From: Bacteroidota bacterium
GTDB taxonomy: Bacteria > Bacteroidota > Bacteroidia > NS11-12g > UBA955
Assembly (NCBI GenBank): GCA_018969565.1
Contig: JAGWYC010000104.1
Coordinates: 1 to 7,098, forward strand
Direction of reading: 5' to 3'
DNA: 7,098 nt
The translations under genes and the position numbers were made by a program. The first letter of the stretch is position 1. Each line of letters opens with the position of its first letter. Of the stretch, positions 1 through 5,167 are shown piece by piece. The notes under the pieces are model-generated. The model searched no databases and was not told the DNA's origin. It worked only from the letters and a program-made list of their open reading frames with translations.

Positions 1-1
1 A

Positions 2-1081
2 CGGGAAGATGCCAGCAGCGGCCAAACCAGCAATGTGAATATGGAATATTCCACCCAGTGCTTCCTGCGCTGCGTAGAAAGCTACAATTGCAACTTTGCC
101 CATGTCGCCATTTCCTATTCGGCGTTCAACACCATAGAAGGTTGTTTCTTCAAAGATGGATTTTCCTATGGCAGCGGCGGCAAAGCATACGGTACGGCCC
201 TGCAGTTTGCCAGCAGCGACTGTTACATCTACAACAACGTATTCCGGCACCTGCGGCATGGAGTACTGGTTCAAACCGGCGCCAATGGCAATGTAATTTC
301 CTACAACTACGCCCTGGAATCATATTGGACAGATGTGAGCTTGCCATCCAATTCGTCCGGAGACCTGGTGCTGCACGGAAATTATCCTTATGCCAATTTG
401 TTTGAAGGGAATATTGTACAGAACATCATCATTGACAATTCACACGGCATTAACGGGCCTTACAACACCTTCCACCGCAACCGTGCCGAGCTGTATGGCG
501 TATATATGAACAATGGCGCCGGAAATAGTGTCAACCTGATTGCCAATGAAGTTACCGGAACCGGATTCCTGCAAGGGCAGTTTACCCTTACCGGTACGGA
601 CCATTTTGTTTATGGCAACAACGTTAACGGAAATATCTTCGACGCAGGTACTACATCCGAGGCTGATACCAGTCTGTATGGCGCTCAAGCCGGCTTGTAT
701 TACCAAAACAACTCAGGCTGGCCTCCGGTGGGAACAATCAGCAAATTCAATACGAGGATTACAGAAAGCAAGGCACGCTATCAAATTTCAGCCCTGACCT
801 CTTGTGCCTTTGCTCAAACGCTGGACCTGAATGAACTCCCACGCAGGCAGGAAAAGACCATTCATATTTATCCCAATCCATGTAAGGACTATATCATATT
901 GCGTGGAATCATGCCCGGTGCCAAAGTCTGTATCCGCGACCTGAAAGGCGCTATCCTGCTGGAACCGGAGGTGAATATTGCCTCCGGAATAAACTTGGGT
1001 GCCCTCGCAAATGGACTGTACCTGTTGGAGCTCCGTCAGGGAAATGACACGCGCAGCACCCTGTTGCTGAAAGGCGAATAA
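2..1081 (+). CDS. Secreted right-handed beta-helix protein with T9SS type A sorting domain (5' partial)
   Basis: The frame is open to the left window edge, so the true start and signal peptide are outside; 359 codons are visible, ending in TAA at 1079-1081. Residues about 25-245 (counted from base 2) are short Asn/Gly-rich turns alternating with beta strands, such as GANGNVISYNYALES, NLFEGNIVQNIIIDN and GNSVNLIANEVTG. This is the ladder pattern of parallel beta-helix (pectate-lyase-fold) proteins. About 40 residues of linker follow, then a C-terminal domain (about 286-359) with IHIYPNP, VCIRDLKGAILLE, NGLYLLEL and a basic end. This is the Bacteroidota type IX secretion sorting domain, which sends cargo across the outer membrane and is usually cleaved on export. 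Substrate and activity cannot be read: beta-helix folds include polysaccharide lyases and hydrolases but also non-enzymatic adhesins, and I see no assignable catalytic residues. The sorting domain is secure, the fold likely, the function unknown. Confidence 0.85.
   Translation, partial: REDASSGQTSNVNMEYSTQCFLRCVESYNCNFAHVAISYSAFNTIEGCFFKDGFSYGSGGKAYGTALQFASSDCYIYNNVFRHLRHGVLVQTGANGNVISYNYALESYWTDVSLPSNSSGDLVLHGNYPYANLFEGNIVQNIIIDNSHGINGPYNTFHRNRAELYGVYMNNGAGNSVNLIANEVTGTGFLQGQFTLTGTDHFVYGNNVNGNIFDAGTTSEADTSLYGAQAGLYYQNNSGWPPVGTISKFNTRITESKARYQISALTSCAFAQTLDLNELPRRQEKTIHIYPNPCKDYIILRGIMPGAKVCIRDLKGAILLEPEVNIASGINLGALANGLYLLELRQGNDTRSTLLLKGE
860..1078 (+). other. T9SS type A C-terminal sorting domain (protein domain)
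   Basis: The last about 73 residues of the first gene show the standard order of this domain: a YPNP motif after a short strand, a central strand with a DLKG turn (the usual D.xG turn), and the GLYLLEL strand near the end, followed by a short basic tail. In Bacteroidota this domain is recognised by the PorSS/T9SS machinery. Its presence is the strongest single clue to the phylum of the window. Confidence 0.88.
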
Positions 1082-1087
1082 TATCCT

Positions 1088-1639
1088 TTACTGCGACTTC
1101 CTGCCCACATATATGATGGCCGGCGGCAGGTTGAGCAGGGCAAACATGGTTTTCATATTGGGGAAGTAGCGACGAACCAGTTTTAAGTCGCTTCGCGAAT
1201 ATTGATATTGAAGGAACAATCCGCCCGGCTTTAATACCGCTGCACTGGCCTCAAGAATCCCATGTTTCACTTCGGAAGGCATCATGGCAAGGGGCACGCT
1301 CGATACCACCACATCTACAGTACCTGGCGCAAATGACTGCAACAATTCCGTAGCGCTTTCGTGCTTCAGGGAAAAGCGTTTATCGCGGATTTGCTGCCGC
1401 AGCAATTGATAGAAAGCATCGTTGATTTCATAAGCGGCCAGACTGCTTTGGGCATTCATCTTTTTCAGGATGCTGCGGGTGAAGTTCCCGCTACCGGGAC
1501 CCAATTCCACGATATTCAGTTCGCTGCGAAAATCAACCGGCAGCAACATACGGCTCACCAGAAAATGTGAACTGCCGGCTACGGCACCCACATTTCTGAA
1601 GTTGGCAAAGGCTTGCCTGATGAATCCAAAAACTGACAT
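1088..1639 (-). CDS. PmtA-like class I SAM-dependent methyltransferase (phospholipid N-methyltransferase family)
   Basis: A complete 183-residue class I Rossmann methyltransferase. Motif I is VELGPGSGNFT (44-54), which binds SAM. The acidic residue closing strand 2 is E71 in AAYEIN. SSVPLAMMP (113-121) sits at motif IV, and VLKPGGLFLQYQYS (135-148) is the post-II/motif V region. The N-terminal VGAVAGSSHFLVSRML resembles the VGAI-PSS-LA-M segment of bacterial PmtA/COG3963 enzymes, which methylate phosphatidylethanolamine at the membrane; the length also fits that family. KsgA-type rRNA dimethylases share motif I but need an N-[LI]-P-[YF] motif IV, absent here. The fold is certain; the lipid substrate is inferred from family resemblance, and another small or lipid acceptor is possible. 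The gene lies 57 bases after panB on the same strand and may be cotranscribed with it. The ATG has no clear Shine-Dalgarno, as usual in Bacteroidota. Confidence 0.82.
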   Translation of the reverse strand: MSVFGFIRQAFANFRNVGAVAGSSHFLVSRMLLPVDFRSELNIVELGPGSGNFTRSILKKMNAQSSLAAYEINDAFYQLLRQQIRDKRFSLKHESATELLQSFAPGTVDVVVSSVPLAMMPSEVKHGILEASAAVLKPGGLFLQYQYSRSDLKLVRRYFPNMKTMFALLNLPPAIIYVGRKSQ

Positions 1640-1696
1640 GAGATGAACTGAAGCAACGCGTTGAACTTGCTTAAGCGCGTGAATTTATAATTTTTC
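1640..1696 (-). repeat. Intergenic inverted-repeat cluster between panB and the methyltransferase
   Basis: This 57-base gap contains AAGCAA (1651-1656) paired with TTGCTT (1667-1672) across 10 bases. It also has the perfect palindromes CAACGCGTTG (1654-1663) and GCTTAAGC (1669-1676), and a competing pair ACGCG (1656-1660)/CGCGT (1676-1680). The stems overlap, so only one can form at a time. There is no following T-run on the minus strand, so a simple intrinsic terminator for panB is not well supported; an attenuator, a processing site or a chance cluster are all open. Confidence 0.35.
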
Positions 1697-2512
1697 TTAA
1701 TACTGCTCCTGTTGATTGGGAAAATCACCTGACTTCACATCAATGATGTAATGTCCAACAGCCTTTTTAATGTCCTCGTAAAGGTTCAGGTAACGCCTGA
1801 GGAAGCGGGGTGAGAATTCGTTGTTGATGCCCAGCATATCGTGTACAACCAGCACTTGTCCGTCCACACCACCGCCGGCACCTATGCCGATTACGGGAAT
1901 GTGCAGACTGCCGGCAACTTTCGCTGCCAGGGCCGAAGGAATTTTCTCCAGGACCAGTGCGAAACATCCGGCATCCTCCAGCAGTTTTGCATCCCTTATG
2001 AGCTTTTCAGCCTCCTGATCTTCGGTGGCGCGAACATTATACGTTCCGAACTTGTAAATACTTTGCGGCGTCAGGCCCAGGTGTCCCATCACAGGAACAC
2101 CGGCCGTGAGGATGCGCTTCACCCCTTCCAGCACTTCTTCGCCGCCTTCCATTTTCACGGCATGTGCGCCGCTTTCTTTCATGATTCGGATGGCGCTGTT
2201 CAGCGCCTCCTTGCTGTTCCCCTGATAGCTTCCGAAGGGAAGATCCACCACCACCAGTGCGCGGTCAGTTCCGCGAACCACCGAACCGGCATGGTAAATC
2301 ATCTGATCCAGGGTAATGGGCAAAGTGGTTTCATGTCCGGCCATCACATTGCTGGCACTGTCGCCAACCAGTATCACATCTATACCGGCGTGATCAATCA
2401 TGCGGGCCATGGAAAAATCGTATGCCGTTAACATGGATATCTTCTCCCCGCGTTCCTTCATCTCCTGAAGCACATGGGTGGTTACCTTTCGAATGGTTTT
2501 TTGTACGCTCAT
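1697..2512 (-). CDS. panB: 3-methyl-2-oxobutanoate hydroxymethyltransferase (ketopantoate hydroxymethyltransferase)
   Basis: PanB transfers a hydroxymethyl group from 5,10-methylenetetrahydrofolate to 2-oxoisovalerate, giving ketopantoate. This is the first committed step of pantothenate and coenzyme A synthesis, in the cytoplasm. The 271 residues match the usual 260-280. The TIM-barrel landmarks are all present: MLTAYDF (27-33), VGDSASNVMAGHETTLP (49-65) with the metal ligand D51, VVDLPFGSY (88-96) with D90, VKMEGG (119-124) with K120 and E122, GHLGLTPQS (143-151), VLEKIP (187-192) with the likely catalytic base E189, and PVIGIGAGGGVDGQVLVVHDMLG (206-228). Nothing essential is missing. The ATG starts 6 bases after the stop of the upstream secreted-protein gene, which implies cotranscription. 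panC and panD are not in the window. Identification is secure. Confidence 0.98.
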   Translation of the reverse strand: MSVQKTIRKVTTHVLQEMKERGEKISMLTAYDFSMARMIDHAGIDVILVGDSASNVMAGHETTLPITLDQMIYHAGSVVRGTDRALVVVDLPFGSYQGNSKEALNSAIRIMKESGAHAVKMEGGEEVLEGVKRILTAGVPVMGHLGLTPQSIYKFGTYNVRATEDQEAEKLIRDAKLLEDAGCFALVLEKIPSALAAKVAGSLHIPVIGIGAGGGVDGQVLVVHDMLGINNEFSPRFLRRYLNLYEDIKKAVGHYIIDVKSGDFPNQQEQY

Positions 2513-2518
2513 GGCTGC

Positions 2519-3982
2519 TCAGTCTATGATGATGGTTTCAGGTATGATGACTTTTTCCTTTTTAACTTTCTTTTCTTTTTTGGGTTTTGGAAGTTTTCCG
2601 CTGGGCAAAGGGTCCGAAGGTTTACCCGGTGTTCCGCGCTCCTGCTCCTGCAAGCGGCGTATCTCATCCGCACTTAATTGTTCCGATTGGTCCGGCCCGG
2701 TTTCTTCTTTCCGCTTCTTGCGATCGGGCTTGGGAGGCTCTTCCTGACGTTGCACTGTTTCTTTGGGTTTTTCAGAATACACGTTGTTTCCGCGCTGAAA
2801 CAAATCCTGCAACATGCTGTCCTTTACTGCCAGACGTCGCTTCAACAATCGTATTTCCTCGTCTTTCTCAAAACCGGACATCCGGAAACGCTCATTCTCC
2901 TGAATCAGGCGCAGACGTTCGGCTTTCAACTCGGTGCTTTCTGATTCCAACTGACGTTTTACCTGCTCCAGCTTCTCCAACTGCTGCCGCTGTCGTGTGT
3001 TGATATTGGTGAGGTTGATAACGATGTCTCCGTTTTCGTTCTCCCTGATTTGATTTCTGAACTGCTCCAGTTCGGCAGTTTTTGCCTTGGTCGCGTCCAA
3101 ATCAGTACGGTATTTATCAATTTGCCTTACCAGTTCGAAATTCCGTTTATCGGCCTCCTGCAATTTGCGCTGCGTGAGGGTGTCATTACCACGGCCCGAA
3201 CCCAGCCGGCGCACTTCTGCTTCCAGCTCGGCAATGCGTTTATCTTTTTTATTGATGGTTTCCTTCAGTCGCACAATAATCTGTTGCAGGGTGAGGCTTT
3301 CCGCGGCCTGATTCTGCACATCGCTGCTCACCATAGTGAAGTTCTCATCACCCATCACCTTCACGTATTCCGCGCTCACTTTGGTTCCCGGTCCTACATA
3401 AAACCCGATTTTTCCCTGGGAAAGCTCAATTTCGGTAAAAGTGATGGCGTATTGATCGTTCAGGTATAAATCGTACACCTTTTCGTAGGTTTTCACCACA
3501 ATGGTGTTTCCATCTTTGTTTAGAAAGCGCTTGGCTTTAATCCATCCTTCATTTTCGCCGCCTCCGGTCAGATTTACCGAACCATCACGGGTCATTCGGC
3601 GTACACGATACTGATATTTGTCGTTCAACTCAATGACCAGCGCTCCGCTGCCGTCGGCTTGCGCCTGAATGACCAGACCTGCCACCCGCTGCGTGCCGGG
3701 GCCTTCACGGAACACCAGACGGCTCCTTACCTCGAAATAGCCGAAGGTTTTATCTTCCGAAGGAAACACAAAAGTTCCCGTTTTGGTATTGGTGCGCTGC
3801 ATGTCGAAACTGCCGTTCTGCACCAGAAAGAAATTGTCGGAATTGTAAGTCTGGGGCCACTTTTCATTGGCCAAATTAAAATCCTCGTCCCACTGTAGTT
3901 TGGGAAAATCCTTGGTTACCTGTTGGGCACCAAGCATCGAAAATTGCAGCAGGCTGAACAAGAGCAGCCGGTTTTTCTTCAT
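2519..3982 (-). CDS. Secreted jelly-roll/coiled-coil protein of unknown function
   Basis: This 487-residue protein matches no family I can name. Residues 1-19 form a signal peptide (MKKN, hydrophobic LLLFSLLQFSML, then LGA before QQ), so it is exported. Residues about 24-211 look like a concanavalin-A/LamG-like beta sandwich of the kind found in DUF1080 and carbohydrate-binding proteins: alternating strands such as GYFEVRSRLVF, AGLVIQAQADGSGALVIEL, YQYRVRRM, IVVKTYEKVYDLYLNDQYAI and GKIGFYVGPGTKVSAEYVKVMG. Residues about 228-312 and 328-395 are two coiled-coil stretches rich in Glu, Lys, Arg and Gln with Leu/Ile at heptad spacing, split by a short beta-like segment GDIVINLTN. Residues about 401-487 are charged, Pro/Lys-rich and probably disordered, ending in a hydrophobic VIIPETIIID. 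No catalytic site is evident; a periplasmic or surface scaffold or glycan-binding role is only inference. It is first in the leftward cluster, 6 bases before panB. Confidence 0.8.
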   Translation of the reverse strand: MKKNRLLLFSLLQFSMLGAQQVTKDFPKLQWDEDFNLANEKWPQTYNSDNFFLVQNGSFDMQRTNTKTGTFVFPSEDKTFGYFEVRSRLVFREGPGTQRVAGLVIQAQADGSGALVIELNDKYQYRVRRMTRDGSVNLTGGGENEGWIKAKRFLNKDGNTIVVKTYEKVYDLYLNDQYAITFTEIELSQGKIGFYVGPGTKVSAEYVKVMGDENFTMVSSDVQNQAAESLTLQQIIVRLKETINKKDKRIAELEAEVRRLGSGRGNDTLTQRKLQEADKRNFELVRQIDKYRTDLDATKAKTAELEQFRNQIRENENGDIVINLTNINTRQRQQLEKLEQVKRQLESESTELKAERLRLIQENERFRMSGFEKDEEIRLLKRRLAVKDSMLQDLFQRGNNVYSEKPKETVQRQEEPPKPDRKKRKEETGPDQSEQLSADEIRRLQEQERGTPGKPSDPLPSGKLPKPKKEKKVKKEKVIIPETIIID

Positions 3983-3987
3983 ATTTG
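3980..3987 (+). promoter_or_regulatory. Possible -7 element for the lipoprotein gene (CATATTTG)
   Basis: CATATTTG matches five of the six fixed positions of TAnnTTTG and would give a leader of roughly 30 bases before the ATG at 4027. It overlaps the start codon of the divergent gene, and I see no TTG at the expected -33 position, so this is tentative. Confidence 0.25.
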
Positions 3988-3991
3988 CGCC

Positions 3992-4002
3992 GCCGAAACG
4001 GC
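3992..4002. repeat. Short inverted repeat in the divergent gap (GCCG-AAA-CGGC)
   Basis: A 4-bp perfect inverted repeat with a 3-base loop lies between the minus-strand -7 element and the minus-strand start codon, touching the -7 element by one base. It could form a small hairpin in the leader or be part of an operator; it is short enough to be chance. Confidence 0.3.
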
Positions 4003-4009
4003 AAAATTA
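4002..4009 (-). promoter_or_regulatory. Bacteroidota -7 promoter element (TAATTTTG) for the leftward cluster
   Basis: Read on the minus strand, 4009-4002 is TAATTTTG, an exact match to the Bacteroidota housekeeping -7 consensus TAnnTTTG. It ends 19 bases before the ATG at 3982, predicting a very short leader. Nineteen bases upstream of it, at about 4031-4029, the minus strand reads TTC where a -33 TTG is expected, so that half is weak and lies inside the start of the divergent lipoprotein gene. Confidence 0.6.
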
Positions 4010-4026
4010 CGTCATTATTCCTCCAC

Positions 4027-5022
4027 ATGAACCTGTTTAAAAGACTGTTTACCGGCATATTCCTTGGAATCAGTCTGATTTTCCATGGATGCGACAATTC
4101 CATTGACATCAATGCCGACTGGAAAGAGGTGATGGTGGTTTACGGCTTGCTCAATCCTACCGACAGTGTTCACTACCTGAAAATCAACAAGGCTTTTCTG
4201 AACGAAAAGACCAGCGCTCTGGAAGCCGCTGCGGTGAGTGACTCTCTGTTCTTTGACGACTTGGAGGTACGCATTATCCGTCAGGAAGATCAGACAGTAT
4301 ATACCTGCCAGCCCGACAATTCCATCCCTAAAGATTCCGGGATATTCGCCTCCGACCGCAATACACTCTGGACCTTTCGCGCTAAAATCAGTCAGTTCAA
4401 CACCTACAAACTGGAAATACTGCGCAAATCCAGCGGTAAAAAAGTAGAAGCCAGTACCATCATCTGTGGGCAGCCGGCAGTGTTCGCGCCCATTGCCGAC
4501 ACCTTCAGTACGCTCAACCTTCAACTGGAAAATATCCCCGTTATCTACAACAGCGGCCTGAATACTGCGGCTTATGACATCCGGATGGATTTCATCTACG
4601 ACGAATTCCCTATTGCCGATACCACTAAAAAGACCCGCAAAACCATTACCTGGCGCCTGATTACTGACCAGCGCACCAATAATTATGGCGGTGGTGTGCG
4701 CATGACCAACATCGTCCCCAGAACCGCTTTCTTTCAATTTATCGCCAGTCAGATTAAGCAAGATGCTACCCTCCGCCGCCGGGCTAAGTATGTAGCCTTC
4801 ACCTTCTATGGCGGAGCTCCTCAGTTGGTAGATTATATTTCGGTAAGCGAACCCAGCATCGGTATCGTGCAAAAACAGGCTGAATACAGCAATATCACCG
4901 GCGCTTTGGGCATTTTTTCCTCGCGCCATATCTACCGGATTCCCAAAGTCAAATTCGATCAGAACTCTCTATTGCTGCTGGTTGGCCGCCCCGAGCTGAG
5001 GCCCCTCAACTTCGTTTACTGA
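4027..5022 (+). CDS. Bacteroidota lipoprotein, DUF4249-like
   Basis: I start this gene at the ATG at 4027, not at the in-frame TTG at 3985. The longer form would place an arginine-rich stretch ahead of the signal peptide and run through the divergent promoter gap. From 4027 the 331-residue product begins MNLFKRLF, has a hydrophobic core, and reaches FHGC with C22 as the likely lipidated cysteine, so it is a lipoprotein. The mature part has beta-rich segments: VMVVYGLLNPTDSVHYLKINKAFL (35-58), FFDDLEVRII (75-84), TYKLEILRKSSGKKVEAST (126-144), and a C-terminal NITGALGIFSSR (289-300). An early 'own-value, then binding-strand' region and a late GxGIFxSR motif recall DUF4249-type lipoproteins that often accompany TonB-dependent receptors, but this is from memory of the family pattern. 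No receptor gene is nearby, and the function is unknown. It faces away from the coiled-coil gene across a 44-base gap. Confidence 0.8.
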   Translation: MNLFKRLFTGIFLGISLIFHGCDNSIDINADWKEVMVVYGLLNPTDSVHYLKINKAFLNEKTSALEAAAVSDSLFFDDLEVRIIRQEDQTVYTCQPDNSIPKDSGIFASDRNTLWTFRAKISQFNTYKLEILRKSSGKKVEASTIICGQPAVFAPIADTFSTLNLQLENIPVIYNSGLNTAAYDIRMDFIYDEFPIADTTKKTRKTITWRLITDQRTNNYGGGVRMTNIVPRTAFFQFIASQIKQDATLRRRAKYVAFTFYGGAPQLVDYISVSEPSIGIVQKQAEYSNITGALGIFSSRHIYRIPKVKFDQNSLLLLVGRPELRPLNFVY

Positions 5023-5023
5023 C

Positions 5024-5049
5024 AAACGCCCGACAACAGGGCAGCGTTT
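5024..5049 (+). terminator. Candidate hairpin terminator after the lipoprotein gene
   Basis: AAACGC (5024-5029) pairs with GCGTTT (5044-5049), extended by CC/GG inside with a two-base bulge, giving about 8 base pairs just after the TGA stop. A competing inner stem GCCC (5028-5031)/GGGC (5039-5042) exists. The 3' arm ends in only three T residues, so termination is plausible but not well supported. Confidence 0.4.
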
Positions 5050-5092
5050 ACTCCGAAAACCAACATCCGCGCTGACAAATAGGCATGTATTC

Positions 5093-5100
5093 CCTTGAAA
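5093..5100 (+). promoter_or_regulatory. CCTTGAAA motif upstream of dnaK (heat-shock -35-like)
   Basis: CCTTGAAA matches the -35 half of the sigma-32 consensus (CCCTTGAA). No CCCCAT-type -10 follows at a suitable distance, and Bacteroidota generally lack RpoH, so the match may be coincidental. It partly overlaps the left arm of the adjacent dyad. The best downstream -7-like sequence, TTGCTTTG at 5123-5130, has one mismatch and sits 25 bases beyond the TTG, too far for a standard Bacteroidota promoter. The dnaK promoter is therefore unassigned. Confidence 0.25.
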
Positions 5101-5123
5101 TCATGGGGTTTATGTCATGATTT
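5098..5123. promoter_or_regulatory. Perfect 8-bp dyad upstream of dnaK, candidate operator
   Basis: AAATCATG (5098-5105) and CATGATTT (5116-5123) are exact reverse complements separated by 10 bases, so the arm centres are 18 bases apart. The dyad lies 44 bases before the dnaK start codon, where a repressor of a stress gene would bind. The arm spacing matches that of the HrcA operator CIRCE (9-bp arms, 9-base spacer), but the sequence differs. The stem is A/T-rich, so as RNA it would be a weak hairpin. It is followed by a broken T-run (TTTTGCTTT), leaving a terminator as the alternative reading. Confidence 0.45.
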
Positions 5124-5153
5124 TGCTTTGGCACTTTGATTGAAAGTAAGGGG

Positions 5154-5160
5154 AAAAGGA
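5154..5160 (+). promoter_or_regulatory. Ribosome-binding region of dnaK
   Basis: A purine-rich tract, AAGGGGAAAAGGA, ends seven bases before the ATG at 5168. It is the only good Shine-Dalgarno-like sequence among the gene starts visible here and fits a strongly translated chaperone gene. It fixes the dnaK start, which also gives the expected short N-terminus before the IDLGTTNS motif. Confidence 0.6.
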
Positions 5161-5167
5161 ATTAAAC

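Noticed and set aside
1841..2431. Open frame of 196 codons on the plus strand opposite panB
   Set aside because: panB is complete with all catalytic residues; the plus-strand product is rich in His/Gln/Phe in the way expected of a shadow frame.
3985..4026. TTG start giving a 14-residue N-terminal extension of the lipoprotein
   Set aside because: The extension would put MRRRNGK ahead of the signal peptide and consume the divergent promoter gap; the ATG at 4027 begins a normal lipoprotein signal.
4015..4929. Open frame of 304 codons on the minus strand opposite the lipoprotein gene
   Set aside because: The plus-strand gene has a signal peptide, lipobox and beta-rich body; the antisense product has no recognisable features and would start deep inside the lipoprotein gene.
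5128..5150. CIRCE (HrcA operator) before dnaK
   Set aside because: TTGGCACTT resembles one CIRCE half, but there is no GAGTGCTAA partner at the 9-base spacing.
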